From Bradyrhizobium diazoefficiens (GTDB taxonomy: Bacteria; Pseudomonadota; Alphaproteobacteria; Rhizobiales; Xanthobacteraceae), in NCBI RefSeq assembly GCF_018131185.1, contig NZ_JAFCJE010000003.1:868001-932000 (forward strand): a stretch of DNA of 64,000 bases. The letters are read 5' to 3'. Made by a program: the position numbers and the translations under genes. This document shows positions 16,775 through 26,255 of the stretch, piece after piece (position 1 is the first letter of the stretch; each line of letters begins with the position of its first letter). A model generated the notes under the pieces. That model was not told the DNA's origin and made no database searches. It saw only the letters and a list, made by a program, of their open reading frames with translations.

Positions 16775-16807
16775 AAAAAAAGGCCGCGGTTTGCACCGCG
16801 ACCCTTT
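16775..16807 (-). terminator. Rho-independent terminator
   Basis: Read on the minus strand, GGTCGCGGT, a short loop, and ACCGCGGCC are followed by TTTTTTT. The stem has one mismatch. It ends the gene whose stop is at 16829. A weaker T-run on the other strand means it could also stop the kinase transcript. Confidence 0.8.
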
Positions 16808-16828
16808 TGAATTCACTCGCTTCGCCGC

Positions 16829-17134
16829 TCAGTAAGTGCCGATACCGACACTTACGCCCGGAGCGCGGAAGCCAACGCCGCTGCGTTCCTCATAGCCGCG
16901 CCGCTCGATGTAGCGCTCACGAGGTGCATATCCGTAGGCATCGCGGCCTTCGCGGATGATGACGCGTCTTTCGCTGCGCTCGCGCCAGCACCGTCCGTCT
17001 TCGTTGCAGACCATGCGAACGTTTTGGAGGCTGCTCTCCGGCGCGGACGACGTGCTGAGGGTAAGCGGTGCTGCCGAAGCAGCCGTCACGATGAGTGTAC
17101 TGGCTGCGGCTGCCAAGACTGTGAATATTCTCAT
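16829..17134 (-). CDS. Small exported protein, Arg/Tyr/Gly-rich
   Basis: The 101-residue protein has a signal peptide (MRIFTVLAAAASTLIVTAASA). Its mature part has the pair of cysteines in VRMVCNEDGRCWR and an Arg/Tyr-rich tail ending APGVSVGIGTY. The ATG at 17134 follows AGGAGATACTTC. Proteins with VCNEDGRCWR are common in Bradyrhizobium and Rhodopseudomonas and have no known function. A strong terminator follows. Confidence 0.75.
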   Translation of the reverse strand: MRIFTVLAAAASTLIVTAASAAPLTLSTSSAPESSLQNVRMVCNEDGRCWRERSERRVIIREGRDAYGYAPRERYIERRGYEERSGVGFRAPGVSVGIGTY

Positions 17135-17304
17135 GAAGTATCTCCTAAATGAAGCTTGTGTCAGTGAGCCAATGGACTCGAGAAACAATGGTTCCGCGAA
17201 CGTAAGAAGAAACTCTTCCATGTGCGAGTAAGCGGCAAACGGACGCGATTGCCCCGGAACGGAACTCGGAGCGAATTGGATTGCGTCGCCTATGGCGGTC
17301 CAGA

Positions 17305-17469
17305 TCAGATGGTCGGCCTGTCGTCCGGCCGCACGTCCTTGGCTTTTTCCTCGGCTAGGAGGCGCAACAGCGTCTGATGCCGTGCTTCATCGCGCGACGG
17401 GTCACCTTCACTGATGGCGATGAGCTTCTCATAACGTCTGATGTTTTCGTGGTTTACGTAATTCTTCAT
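17305..17469 (-). CDS. 54-residue conserved soluble protein
   Basis: The protein begins MKNYVNHENIRRYEKLIAIS and ends DDRPTI, with a charged helical middle (HQTLLRLLAEEKAKD). The ATG at 17469 follows GGAGGGCGCA. Short proteins with the pattern NY...ENIRRYEKL......D..R...L..LL.EE.AK are widespread in Rhizobiales. The function is unknown. Stress or sigma-factor-linked expression is common for this type but no promoter match is seen here. Confidence 0.7.
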   Translation of the reverse strand: MKNYVNHENIRRYEKLIAISEGDPSRDEARHQTLLRLLAEEKAKDVRPDDRPTI

Positions 17470-17681
17470 TGCGCCCTCCGGCAGTTCAGCAGCGTGGCGC
17501 GCTCACGCTGACATCAGCCACCCCTTGCGCACGCGATGCAAGTTCTATTTTGGGCCGATGACCAGATGCCTCAGCGGCGCTGTCCCTTAATGACGGTTCG
17601 GGATATTCACGCAGCTTCTTGATTCGTATTCGCGCTCGCTGACCGCCGGTATTGGAAAGCACGTAGGTCGAGCAGGATCAT

Positions 17682-18218
17682 CTAGGACCGCCCCGGCACG
17701 GCTTCGGCCCCGATAGCTGCAACAAGCTCGGGCGCGAGGTGAGCGGACAAGCGCTGAATGATGTTGAGCAACTTCAGGATTTCTTGCTCACGCAAGGCGT
17801 CAATCTTGTTGTGCAACAGTTCGATTTCGAGTTCGGCCTTCACATTGATTCGATAGTCGTGCTCGGCATGTCTGCGGTCAATCTCGGATTGACGATTCTG
17901 GCTCATCATGATGATGGGCGCCGCGTATGCTGCTTGGAAAGAAAGGACCAGATTCAGCAAGATAAAGGGATAAGGGTCCCAACTCTCAATCAATGCTGTC
18001 GTGTTCAGAATGATCCAGAGGCCGAGTAGTCCGCTCTGGATGATGATGAAGCGCCAGGAGCCGACCGTTTCGGCAACCCGGTCGGCCAGCATTGCTCCCG
18101 GCGTTAGAGCAGGTTTGGGTATGTTGCGAGCCGGCTTTTGCGCACGAAGTTCCTGCAACCGCTGCTCATCCTCGAGACTTAGGTGTATTTTGTGGCTTTG
18201 CTCACTGGTCATTTGCAT
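17682..18218 (-). CDS. DUF1003 membrane protein
   Basis: The 178-residue protein shows the DUF1003 pattern: an N-terminal soluble part (LTPGAMLADRVAETVGSWRFII), two membrane helices (about 55-75 and 84-105, including PFILLNLVLSFQAAYAAPIIMMSQNRQ), then a charged helix with EHDYRINVKAELEIELLHNK. Members are small inner-membrane proteins of unknown function. A second ATG six bases downstream is possible. Confidence 0.88.
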   Translation of the reverse strand: MQMTSEQSHKIHLSLEDEQRLQELRAQKPARNIPKPALTPGAMLADRVAETVGSWRFIIIQSGLLGLWIILNTTALIESWDPYPFILLNLVLSFQAAYAAPIIMMSQNRQSEIDRRHAEHDYRINVKAELEIELLHNKIDALREQEILKLLNIIQRLSAHLAPELVAAIGAEAVPGRS

Positions 18219-18470
18219 CCCCGGTAAAGAGAGATCCAGGCGCCTGAGCGCCCTTCATTGCTCGCCGCTCAGTTGGCGGTCATCCTAGACCAGTCCGTGA
18301 CTATGTCACTTATTGGCCCGCGCCGATTCGCCAGGGCGAAGCTGGCGACGTCCGGTTTGGAAGCCAGAGCGGACGCGCGGCCTGTGTCGCGGGCTAGTGA
18401 ATCGTGACTGCGCGCCCGTGCTTATCCGGCATTGCCTGATGCCCGGCTGGGTTGGCGAAGCCGTGCCGCC

Positions 18471-19154
18471 TCAGGCGTAGGCCACCCACCCTCGGAACGT
18501 GAATCCGGTATAGAACAGGGTCGGCTCGGAGAAGCCGGCATCGCGCAAAACCGCCTCGTCCTGCGCGGGCGTGAGGATGTCCAGATGGTTGGTGACGGCG
18601 TTTCGCGCGGCCGCGGCCTTGTCGGGCTCGACGCCGGAGGCGGCGAGGAACGCGGAGTACCGCGATAGCCACAGCGGACGTTCCTCCTCGCCGTCGGGCG
18701 CGCTCAAATGCGCGACCACGAAGGCGGCGCCCGGTTTGAGCCGGCGGCGGATTTCCGAGGCAATGCGGCGTCGCTCCGCGACGTCGACGAAGTGCAGAGT
18801 CAGCAAGCAGCTCGCACCGTCGAACGATCCCTCCGGCGCATCGTCGATGTAGCCCTGGTGAAGATGTGCGCGCGATGCGAGCGGGCCCAGGGTTTGCCGG
18901 GCGAGCGCCAGCATCGCCGCAGACGGATCCACGCCGTCGAAACGCCAGGCGGGCTGCGCCTGCGCAAACGTCTTCAACTCGAGACCGCCGCCGGCACCGA
19001 GCACGAGGATCCGTGCATCCTCACGCGCGCGCTCGGCCAGCAGGATCGTCGCCATCGACAGTATGGAATTGTAGCCGGGAACGAAGCGCGGCGGTCCCTC
19101 GGTGTAGGTCGCCACCGCCTGCGGATCGGAGAACATATCTTGAATGCTGGTCAT
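18471..19154 (-). CDS. Class I SAM-dependent methyltransferase, partner of Rrf2 regulator
   Basis: The 227-residue protein has motif I ILVLGAGGGLE (about 49-59), the acidic strand FDGVDPSAAML and GSFDGASCLLTLHF. It is a small-molecule methyltransferase whose substrate is unknown. Its ATG lies 25 bases after the stop of an Rrf2-type regulator on the same strand, so the two form an operon under that regulator's control. Confidence 0.82.
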   Translation of the reverse strand: MTSIQDMFSDPQAVATYTEGPPRFVPGYNSILSMATILLAERAREDARILVLGAGGGLELKTFAQAQPAWRFDGVDPSAAMLALARQTLGPLASRAHLHQGYIDDAPEGSFDGASCLLTLHFVDVAERRRIASEIRRRLKPGAAFVVAHLSAPDGEEERPLWLSRYSAFLAASGVEPDKAAAARNAVTNHLDILTPAQDEAVLRDAGFSEPTLFYTGFTFRGWVAYA

Positions 19155-19179
19155 GACGTTGTCCTTGCTGAAGCCGGCA

Positions 19180-19638
19180 TCAGGCGTGATGCGCGCTGAT
19201 GTCTTGAAGCTTGCGGGAGCCGAGGCGCTTGCGAAAATCCTCGCTCAGCATCGCCAGCGTCACCTCGCCGAGCCGCGACAGCAACAGCGCCTCGGCATCG
19301 TGAAAGGCCTGGTCGAGCGCGGCGTTGACGGCCTGCTCGACGAGGCAGCCCGGCGCCTCCGTGCGATGGCCCATGGCCAGCAGCGAGGGACGGCCGAGCG
19401 CGGTGTAGACATCGCGCAGCGTCACCTTCGACAGGTCGCAGGCAAGCGTCCAACCGCCGCCATGCCCCTTCTCGGAGCGGACGTAACCGAGGTCGCGCAG
19501 GCCGGCCATGATGCGGCGGATCACCACCGGGTTGGTGTCCATGGCTTTTGCAAGGGTCTCGGACGTGAAGGGGCCGGGTTGCTGCGCCATGTGCAAGAGC
19601 ACATGGAGCACGCCGGACAGTCGGGAATCTCGTTTCAT
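19180..19638 (-). CDS. Rrf2-family transcriptional regulator
   Basis: The 152-residue protein has the Rrf2 winged helix: VLLHMAQQ, the recognition helix [19 protein letters not shown] and the wing [11 protein letters not shown]. Only two cysteines are present (LACDL, APGCLVE), so the three-Cys iron-sulfur site of IscR/NsrR is missing and a non-cluster sensing mode is likely. It leads an operon with a methyltransferase. An imperfect inverted repeat overlaps its start and may be its own operator. Confidence 0.85.
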   Translation of the reverse strand: MKRDSRLSGVLHVLLHMAQQPGPFTSETLAKAMDTNPVVIRRIMAGLRDLGYVRSEKGHGGGWTLACDLSKVTLRDVYTALGRPSLLAMGHRTEAPGCLVEQAVNAALDQAFHDAEALLLSRLGEVTLAMLSEDFRKRLGSRKLQDISAHHA

Positions 19639-19658
19639 GTAACGCTATATGTTGCGTG
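19636..19658. promoter_or_regulatory. Imperfect inverted repeat over the Rrf2 start codon
   Basis: CATGTAAC, 7 bases, GTTGCGTG pairs at 6 of 8 positions and covers the ATG of the Rrf2 gene. Autoregulation by Rrf2 proteins through such repeats is common. Confidence 0.4.
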
Positions 19659-19930
19659 ATAGCTCAAATGTCAAATGGGCCAAGGCCCGATGACATTCTC
19701 CCGATTTTGGTGCGCGCTAACCCATTGATCCCGCTCATGCCGGCTACTGTGCATGGGGTTGTTTTCGACTTTTTTGTTTCGGCGAGCCCAAGGACCGAGG
19801 CCGCCATGCTGATTTGTCACGGTGACGCCGCCGCGCGCGAGGACAACAATCAGCCGGACACCGCGTGGACTTTTTGTCCCTCACCTCGCGCGGCGCCGGT
19901 TTTCATCCATCCATTTTTTGGAGGCGCATC

Positions 19931-20224
19931 ATGCAGGTTTACAATGTGGTGAAGTTCAAGGTGAAGCAGGGCGAGGAAGCCGCCTTCCTCGACGCGCACC
20001 GGAACGGCAAGGCCAAATGGCCTGGCCTCGAGCATGGCGTCATCATCAAGACCGGCGAGCAGACCTTCTGCCTCATCGGCACATGGTCCAGCCAGGATGC
20101 GCTGCTCGCGGCACGACCAGCAATGATCAAGACCCTCGATAGTTTCAGGTCGGTGCTCGAGGACCAGGGCAACGGCCGCGGTGTGACGGATGCCGTTTCG
20201 GGCGAGGTGGTGCTCGGTCTCTAG
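19931..20224 (+). CDS. Antibiotic-biosynthesis-monooxygenase-like domain protein
   Basis: The 97-residue protein begins MQVYNVVKFKVKQGEEAAFL and continues as a single ferredoxin-like alpha/beta domain (VIIKTGEQTFCLIGTWSS). The ATG at 19931 follows GGAG at the right distance. ABM-fold proteins can be small oxygenases, heme-degrading enzymes or have unknown roles; no heme ligand can be assigned. It converges with the YgiQ gene 15 bases away. Confidence 0.7.
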   Translation: MQVYNVVKFKVKQGEEAAFLDAHRNGKAKWPGLEHGVIIKTGEQTFCLIGTWSSQDALLAARPAMIKTLDSFRSVLEDQGNGRGVTDAVSGEVVLGL

Positions 20225-20239
20225 CAGGCGATCGGCCCG

Positions 20240-22261
20240 CTACTTCATCACCCGCAGGCCCTTGGTCGTGAACCGCTGGGTCTTGTCGCCCGGACGGACC
20301 GGACGCCTTGTGCCGGCGGCCTTGCCGGTGCCGGGCGGCTGGTGGGCGGGCACGAGCTGGTGCGGCTGCGAGCCGATCAGGTCGCGGCGGCCCATCTCGA
20401 TCAAGGCCTCGCGCAGCACGGGCCAATTGTCGGGGTCGTGGTAGCGCAGGAACGCCTTGTGCAGGCGGCGCTGGCGCAGGCCCTTGATCGCCTCGACCTT
20501 GTCGCTGCCGCCGTGCCGCACGCCGCGCAACGGATTGACGCCGGTGTGATACATCGCGGTCGCGGTCGCCATCGGTGAGGGCAGGAAGGTCTGCACCTGG
20601 TCGGCGCGATATCGGTTCTTCTTGAGCCAGAGCGCGAGGTTCATCATGTCCTCGTCGGTCGTGCCCGGATGCGCCGCGATGAAATAGGGGATCAAATAAT
20701 ATTTCTTACCGGCGCGTTCGGCGGCTTCGTCGAACATCCGCTTGAACTTGTTGTAGGCGCCGATGCCCGGCTTCATCATCTTGTCGAGCGGGCCGCGTTC
20801 GGTATGTTCGGGCGCGATCTTCAAATAGCCGCCGACGTGATGGGTGACGAGCTCCTTGATGTACTCGGGGCTCTCCACTGCAAGGTCATAGCGCACGCCG
20901 GAGGCGACCATCACCTTCTTGATGCCCTTGGTCTCGCGCACCTTGCGATAGAGCCGGATCAGATCGTCATGCGAGGTGTTAAGGTTCGGGCAGATCTCGG
21001 GGAAGACGCAGGACGGCCGCCGGCACGCGGCCTCGACCTTCGGGTCCTTGCACGCCATCCGGTACATGTTGGCGGTGGGGCCGCCGATGTCGGAGATGAC
21101 GCCGGTGAAGCCCGGAGTCTTGTCTCGGATTTTTTCGATCTCGCGCAGGATCGAGCCTTCCGAGCGATTCTGGATGATGCGGCCCTCGTGCTCGGTGATT
21201 GAGCAGAAGGTGCAGCCGCCGAAGCAGCCGCGCATGATCGTCACCGAGAACTTGATCATGTCCCAGGCCGGGATCTTGGCATCGCCATAGGACGGATGCG
21301 GGGCGCGCGCATAGGGCAGATCGTAGACCGCGTCCATCTCCTCGCTGGTCAGCGGGATCGGCGGCGGATTGAGCCAGAGATCGCGGTCGCCGTGACGCTG
21401 CACCAGCGGCCGCGCATTGCCGGGATTGCTCTCCCGGTGCAGCACGCGCGACGCGCGGGCATAGGCTTCCTTGTCCTGCTCGACCTGCTCCAGCGCCGGC
21501 AGCCGGATCACGGTCGCGCCCTTCTGGCGCGTCGCGCCTTCGTCGGCGGAATCGAGATCGTCGGCGTGCAGCTCGGAGTAATCTTCAGGCACGCGGCGGA
21601 ACAGCGCGACGCCGCGGATGTCGTTCAGCTCACGCGGCGCTTCACCCGCGGCGAGCCGCTGCGCGACTTCGACCACGGCGCGCTCGGCATTGCCGTAGAG
21701 CAGCAGGTCGGCCTTGGCGTCGGCCAGCACCGAGCGGCGCACCTTGTCGGACCAATAGTCGTAATGCGCGATCCGGCGCAGCGAGGCCTCGATGCCGCCA
21801 AGCACGATCGGCACGTCCTTGAACGCCTCGCGGCAGCGCTGTGCATACACCACGGTGCAGCGGTCCGGCCGCTTGCCGCCTTCGCCGCCGGCCGTATAGG
21901 CATCGTCGCTGCGGATGCGGCGGTCCGCGGTGTAGCGGTTCACCATGGAATCCATGTTGCCGCCGGTGACGCCGAAGAACACTTTTGGCTTGCCCAATGC
22001 CTTGAACGGCTCGGCCGAGTGCCAGTCGGGCTGGGAGATGATGCCGACCCGAAAGCCTTGCGCCTCCAAAAGGCGGCCGATGATGGCCATGCCGAAGCTG
22101 GGGTGATCGACATAGGCGTCCCCGGTCACCAGCACGATGTCGCAAGCGTCCCAGCCGAGCGCGTCCATCTCGGCGCGGCTCATCGGGAGGAACGGTGCCG
22201 GCTTGCGCGGCCGGGCCTGAGCCATCAGGGGCTTTGCGGCGGTGATGATCTGGGTGTCCAT
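20240..22261 (-). CDS. YgiQ-family (UPF0313) radical SAM protein
   Basis: The 673-residue protein has the full YgiQ layout. An N-terminal cobalamin-binding-like domain ([29 protein letters not shown]) precedes the radical SAM core with Cys346, Cys350 and Cys353 in [11 protein letters not shown]-terminal tail ends with a basic segment. The family carries out an unknown radical reaction. The ATG at 22261 begins [12 protein letters not shown]; the frame is open upstream, but that part is not protein-like. It stands alone between a convergent and a divergent gene. Confidence 0.88.
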   Translation of the reverse strand: MDTQIITAAKPLMAQARPRKPAPFLPMSRAEMDALGWDACDIVLVTGDAYVDHPSFGMAIIGRLLEAQGFRVGIISQPDWHSAEPFKALGKPKVFFGVTGGNMDSMVNRYTADRRIRSDDAYTAGGEGGKRPDRCTVVYAQRCREAFKDVPIVLGGIEASLRRIAHYDYWSDKVRRSVLADAKADLLLYGNAERAVVEVAQRLAAGEAPRELNDIRGVALFRRVPEDYSELHADDLDSADEGATRQKGATVIRLPALEQVEQDKEAYARASRVLHRESNPGNARPLVQRHGDRDLWLNPPPIPLTSEEMDAVYDLPYARAPHPSYGDAKIPAWDMIKFSVTIMRGCFGGCTFCSITEHEGRIIQNRSEGSILREIEKIRDKTPGFTGVISDIGGPTANMYRMACKDPKVEAACRRPSCVFPEICPNLNTSHDDLIRLYRKVRETKGIKKVMVASGVRYDLAVESPEYIKELVTHHVGGYLKIAPEHTERGPLDKMMKPGIGAYNKFKRMFDEAAERAGKKYYLIPYFIAAHPGTTDEDMMNLALWLKKNRYRADQVQTFLPSPMATATAMYHTGVNPLRGVRHGGSDKVEAIKGLRQRRLHKAFLRYHDPDNWPVLREALIEMGRRDLIGSQPHQLVPAHQPPGTGKAAGTRRPVRPGDKTQRFTTKGLRVMK

Positions 22262-22469
22262 GGGGCGTAGGCATAGGACTCCGGGCCTGCGAATACAACC
22301 GACGGACGCGTGAAAGATCGCGGTTCCCCAGCCGCCCATGCGCTGCGTTAACGGGTTCGCCAGCGCCTACCGGTCTCCTCCCCGACCAGCGGCGGCAGGT
22401 GTGTGACGCCGTCCACATAACAGCCGGTGCCGTCGCGTCATGCTCACTCCAGTCCTCTAGGAGAGCCCC

Positions 22470-22757
22470 ATGTTGCTGGTCGATGCGCTGCTGATCCTGG
22501 CGATGTTGTTCTTCCTGTTCCTGCCGATCACCGATCGTCGGACGGTGCGGATGAGGCTCTGCATGCTGTGCGCGCTGCTCGCGGTGTTCTCGCTCTCGAT
22601 CACCCGCACCCCCATCGTGCCGGTTCTCCTCGCGGGCATCTCCGCGCCTTCCGCAATGGTGCGCGTGCCTCATATGCATATGGACGAGCCGTCGTCGGGG
22701 TTCTCACCGCCGCAGACATCGGATATCCGATTGATCCATGGGCAAGGGAACCTCTGA
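22470..22757 (+). CDS. Possible small membrane protein upstream of the DMT exporter
   Basis: The frame encodes 95 residues with two hydrophobic stretches (MLLVDALLILAMLFFLFLPI and MLCALLAVFSLSI). The ATG follows AGGAGAGCCCC, a strong ribosome site. It overlaps the start of the next gene by 20 bases, so it may be a coupled leader gene. No family is recognised and the C-terminal part is not convincing. Confidence 0.42.
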   Translation: MLLVDALLILAMLFFLFLPITDRRTVRMRLCMLCALLAVFSLSITRTPIVPVLLAGISAPSAMVRVPHMHMDEPSSGFSPPQTSDIRLIHGQGNL

Positions 22758-23682
22758 CGGCGGTCGTGGCGCGAGCACCGGTGCATCACCGTCCACGCAC
22801 GCCTGGCTTGGCGCGATCGCGCTGATCGGCTTCATCCTGGTGGCGACCGCGCAGGCCTCCAATCAAATTCTGGCGCGCGGACTTGCCGGCTCGGTCCCGC
22901 CCTTCGCGCTCGCCTTCTTCCGCTGGAGCATCGTCGCCATCGGGCTCGCGCCGATCGCGCTCAAGGAGATCCGCGATGGCCGCGTGACGCTGGCCGGGAG
23001 CATCTGGCCCATCCTCGCTGCCGGATTCATGGGCATGTTCCTGTGCGGCGGTCCGGTCTATGCCGCGGGCGTATCGACGACGGCGATCCACATCGCGCTG
23101 ATCATGGCGCTGTCGCCGATCACGGTGCTGCTGATTTCGGCCGTGCGCGGCATCGAGCATGTCGGCCCGCTGCAATGGCTCGGCACGGCACTCGCGCTCG
23201 CCGGTGCGCTGCTCATCATCTCCGGCGGCCATCCGCAGACGCTGATCGAGCTTCAGACCGCGGCAGGCGACGGCCTCGTCGTGATCGCCATGCTCGGCTG
23301 GTCCGGCTACACGCTGCTGCAATCGCGCGCCGCGCCGAAGGCCTCGCTGCTGGCACGCATCAGCCTGTTCTCCGGCGCGGGCGCGCTGTTCTCGCTGCCG
23401 CTCGCGGCCATAGAGATGTGGGCGTCGCCGGGGCAGGTCTTCAGCACCAAGGCGCTCTCGGCCTATGTCTTCGCCGGGATCGTTCCCGGCCTGCTCGCCT
23501 ATGCCGGCTTTGCCTGGCTCGGCGGCAAGTTCGGCTCGGTGCGGACCTCGCTCGTGCTCTATCTCGGGCCGATCGCGAGCGCGCTGCTGTCTTTCGCCAT
23601 CCTCGGCGAACCGCCGAAGCTGATCCATCTTTTCGGCGGTTTGCTGATCCTGGGCGGCGTCTGGGCCAGCCTCCGCCGCTAG
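22738..23682 (+). CDS. EamA/DMT-family transporter
   Basis: The 314-residue protein has ten membrane helices in two five-helix halves, each with the EamA pattern (FALAFFRWSIVAIGLAP in the first; LVLYLGPIASALLSFAILGE in the second). Such proteins export amino acids, nucleosides or other metabolites. The substrate cannot be told. The N-terminal 20 residues are Gly/Ser-rich and cytoplasmic. Confidence 0.88.
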   Translation: MGKGTSDGGRGASTGASPSTHAWLGAIALIGFILVATAQASNQILARGLAGSVPPFALAFFRWSIVAIGLAPIALKEIRDGRVTLAGSIWPILAAGFMGMFLCGGPVYAAGVSTTAIHIALIMALSPITVLLISAVRGIEHVGPLQWLGTALALAGALLIISGGHPQTLIELQTAAGDGLVVIAMLGWSGYTLLQSRAAPKASLLARISLFSGAGALFSLPLAAIEMWASPGQVFSTKALSAYVFAGIVPGLLAYAGFAWLGGKFGSVRTSLVLYLGPIASALLSFAILGEPPKLIHLFGGLLILGGVWASLRR

Positions 23683-23807
23683 TTCCCTCCGCACGCGTCC
23701 CGGTTCATCCGCAGGAACCATCCGGTGTCGTGAACATTCTGATGGAGGGGTTGCGGCGGGCCCGGCTCGCGCGCGCTCGCAACGTTCGCCTCTGGCGTGG
23801 GGGAGCC

Positions 23808-23972
23808 GTGAGTACAGTCATAGAGAACCTGCTGTTGCGGAAGCAGAAACTCGTGGAGCAGCTCGAAAAGGCGCCATCGGTCGAGGATCGCGACAAGATC
23901 GAGCACCAGCTCGAGCAGATCAACACCGCGCTGGATTTTCTGGACAGGCCGGGATCGAAGGACGCGAAATAG
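23808..23972 (+). CDS. 54-residue coiled-coil protein with GTG start
   Basis: The protein is MSTVIENLLLRKQKLVEQLE followed by KAPSVEDRDKIEHQLEQINT and a short tail. It is almost all amphipathic helix. The GTG at 23808 follows GGGGGAG; an in-frame ATG at 23742 would add an Arg-rich stretch and has no better site. Proteins of this size and pattern are frequent in Bradyrhizobium. The role is unknown. It converges with the GntR gene. Confidence 0.65.
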   Translation: MSTVIENLLLRKQKLVEQLEKAPSVEDRDKIEHQLEQINTALDFLDRPGSKDAK

Positions 23973-23977
23973 CGCGC

Positions 23978-24658
23978 TCAATCCACCTTAGTTGTCTCGA
24001 CCTTCAAAGCCCTGGCATAGACCAGCCCCGAATTGGTGATGTGCGTGGTCATCAATTCCTCGAAGGCGGCGAGGTCGCCACGCGCGAACAAATCGAGAAG
24101 CTTGCGGTGCTCGTCGAACGACGTGCGGGTCCTGACGTCGATCGGCGAGGTCAGATTGGTGCGGAGCGCGGCGACGCGGCCGGAGACAAGTTGATAGGAT
24201 TCGGCGAGGTAGCGGTTGCCGCAATGGCTGAACAGCGCCTCGTGAAAGGCTCCATCGGCGCGGCCATAGGCGATGTTGTCCTTCGCCGCGACCGCCGGCT
24301 CCATTGCGGCGATCGCATCGCTCATCGCGGCCGCCGCACCGTCGCGATCGCAGCGATAGGCGAGCTCGGCCGCCCTGGGTTCGAGCGCGATGCGGAAGGT
24401 GCAGAGCGCATTGATGTCCTCCGCGCTCGGCGTGAACACAAAGCTGCCGACCTGCGGGCGGATCACCACGAGGCCTTGCGCTTGCAACAGGCCCATCGCC
24501 TCGCGCACCGGCGTGCGGCTGACGCCGAAGGAATTGGCCACCATCTCCTCGGAGATGGCGGCGCCCAGGGTGAACTCGCCCTCGATGATCGCCTGCCGCA
24601 ACCGCTGCATCACCCGCTGCGACAGTGATTTCGGCGTGTCGAGCTTGAGCGAGCGCAT
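23978..24658 (-). CDS. GntR-family regulator, FadR/FCD subfamily
   Basis: The 226-residue protein has an N-terminal winged helix (IIEGEFTLGAAISEEMVANS, FGVSRTPVREAMGLL) and a C-terminal all-helical FCD domain with the metal-binding type residues in the helix around GRADGAFHEALFSHCGN and FDEHRKLLDLF. FCD regulators bind small carboxylates. It lies 8 bases downstream of the FAD oxidase gene and probably controls that gene and the divergent aldolase-family gene. Confidence 0.88.
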   Translation of the reverse strand: MRSLKLDTPKSLSQRVMQRLRQAIIEGEFTLGAAISEEMVANSFGVSRTPVREAMGLLQAQGLVVIRPQVGSFVFTPSAEDINALCTFRIALEPRAAELAYRCDRDGAAAAMSDAIAAMEPAVAAKDNIAYGRADGAFHEALFSHCGNRYLAESYQLVSGRVAALRTNLTSPIDVRTRTSFDEHRKLLDLFARGDLAAFEELMTTHITNSGLVYARALKVETTKVD

Positions 24659-24666
24659 CTGCTCTC

Positions 24667-26079
24667 TCAGACGACTTTGCCGGGATTGAGCAGATGGTCA
24701 GGATCGAGCGCCGCCTTCAGTGTCCGCATCAGCGCGATCTCGGCCTCGCTCCTGGCGTGCCCCAACCACCTCTTCTTCAGCGTGCCGATGCCGTGCTCGG
24801 CGGAGACGCTGCCCCCCAGCTCGCGCACCAGACCGTAGATGATCGTATCCATCTCCTCCTTCGGCTGCTGCTCGACGGGAAGGCCGGTGACCCAGGAGAC
24901 GAGATGCAGATTGCCGTCGCCGATATGGCCGTAATAGACGCTCTCGCAGCCCTTGATGCCGTCGGCGAGCGCCCCCTTGCAGCGCGTCGCGAACTCGTCC
25001 ATCCGCGCCACGGCAAGGCCGATATCATAGGAGATGTGCGGGCCCAGCACCTGGCCGAACTCGGCGCAGATGTCGCGCACGCGCCAGAACGCCTGCGTCT
25101 GCGCCAGCGATTGCGCCACGGCGGCATCTGCCAGCAGCCCGCGCTCCATCAGCTCTTCGAGCCAGGCCTGGAAGCGCGGCGCGTCGATGCTCTCGTCGGT
25201 GCCTTGCGCTTCCACCAGCACGTAGAGGCCTTGGCCTGCGGCGACCGGCGGCTTGACGCCGGCGCGGGTCGTGATCACGTCCCAATAGTCCGGCCACATC
25301 ACCTCGAAGGCCGACAGCAGTGGGCCGAGCCCGCTGCGGGCCGCGCCGAGCAGGGCGACCACCGCGGCATAGTCCTTCAGCGCACAGAGCGCAGCCATGG
25401 TCGAGCGCGGCTTCGGAAATAGTTTCAGCACCACGCGGGTGATGATGCCGAGCGTGCCCTCCGAGCCGATGAAGAGATGCTTCAGATCGTAGCCGGCATT
25501 GTTCTTCATCAGCTTGTTGAGGCTGGTGATGATGGTGCCGTCGGGCAATACCACTTCCAGGCCGAGCACCAGTTCGCGCGTCATGCCGTAGCGGATCACG
25601 CGGTTGCCGCCGGCATTGGTCGAGAGATTGCCGCCAATCGCGCAGGAGCCGCGCGAGCCGAGGTCGAGCGGAAAGAAGAAGCCGGCTTCATCCGCGGCTT
25701 TCTGAATCGTCTCGAGCGGCGTGCCTGCCTTCACGGTCATCGTCATCGAGGCAGGATCGATCTCCTCGATGCCGGTCATGCGCTCCAGCGAGATCGCGAC
25801 CCAGCCTGCTTCGGGCGATGCGCCGCGGCACAGTCCGGTCAAGCCGCCCTGCGGCACGAACGGCAGATGCGCCTGCCGGCAGGTCAGAATGGCATCGGCG
25901 ACACCTTGCGCATCCACGGGGCGGATCACCGCGAGCGGCGTCTGCGGCAGGCTCGCGCTCCAGTCGTTGCAATTGCGCGCCGGCACGTCGGTGCCAACAA
26001 GCACCGCCGCTGCGCCGAGCTTGTCGCGCAGGGCGCCGAGCAATTGGTCGGGGCGCCCGGCCGGGGTCACCATGTCCAT
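24667..26079 (-). CDS. FAD-binding 2-hydroxyacid oxidase/dehydrogenase (GlcD/D2HGDH type)
   Basis: The 470-residue protein has an FAD_binding_4 domain (PFVPQGGLTGLCRGASPEA, DLGSRGSCAIGGNLSTNAGG, YGMTRELVLGLEVVLPDG) and the C-terminal FAD-oxidase domain with YYGHIGDGNLHL and SAEHGIGTLKK. These enzymes oxidise D-lactate, glycolate or D-2-hydroxyglutarate. The start at 26079 follows GAGGAGGTTCGC. It forms an operon with the GntR gene and is divergent from a DapA-family gene, which suggests a hydroxyacid or sugar-acid pathway. Confidence 0.88.
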   Translation of the reverse strand: MDMVTPAGRPDQLLGALRDKLGAAAVLVGTDVPARNCNDWSASLPQTPLAVIRPVDAQGVADAILTCRQAHLPFVPQGGLTGLCRGASPEAGWVAISLERMTGIEEIDPASMTMTVKAGTPLETIQKAADEAGFFFPLDLGSRGSCAIGGNLSTNAGGNRVIRYGMTRELVLGLEVVLPDGTIITSLNKLMKNNAGYDLKHLFIGSEGTLGIITRVVLKLFPKPRSTMAALCALKDYAAVVALLGAARSGLGPLLSAFEVMWPDYWDVITTRAGVKPPVAAGQGLYVLVEAQGTDESIDAPRFQAWLEELMERGLLADAAVAQSLAQTQAFWRVRDICAEFGQVLGPHISYDIGLAVARMDEFATRCKGALADGIKGCESVYYGHIGDGNLHLVSWVTGLPVEQQPKEEMDTIIYGLVRELGGSVSAEHGIGTLKKRWLGHARSEAEIALMRTLKAALDPDHLLNPGKVV

Positions 26080-26255
26080 GCGAACCTCCTCAAAATCTGG
26101 CTGCGCCCATGCGCCGTGACACCGGAAAAGGATTTGCGCGTTTCTTGTATGTAAGGTACAAGACAAAAAGTAAAGCAAAAACAAGGACCGATCCGACTTC
26201 GGAAGATCTTTGAAGATCAGAGGTTTAGCTCGGGATCGAAGCAAAGGGCAGTGTG

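Noticed and set aside
17256..17286. EcfG promoter at GGAACGGAAC
   Set aside because: No CGTT at 16 or 17 bases from either GGAAC, and no plus-strand gene follows.
19656..19952. 98-codon frame before the ABM-like gene
   Set aside because: No ribosome site, no recognisable fold, and it overlaps the better-supported gene at 19931.
23714..23738. EcfG promoter before the 54-residue coiled-coil gene
   Set aside because: GGAAC is followed after 16 bases by CATT, not CGTT.
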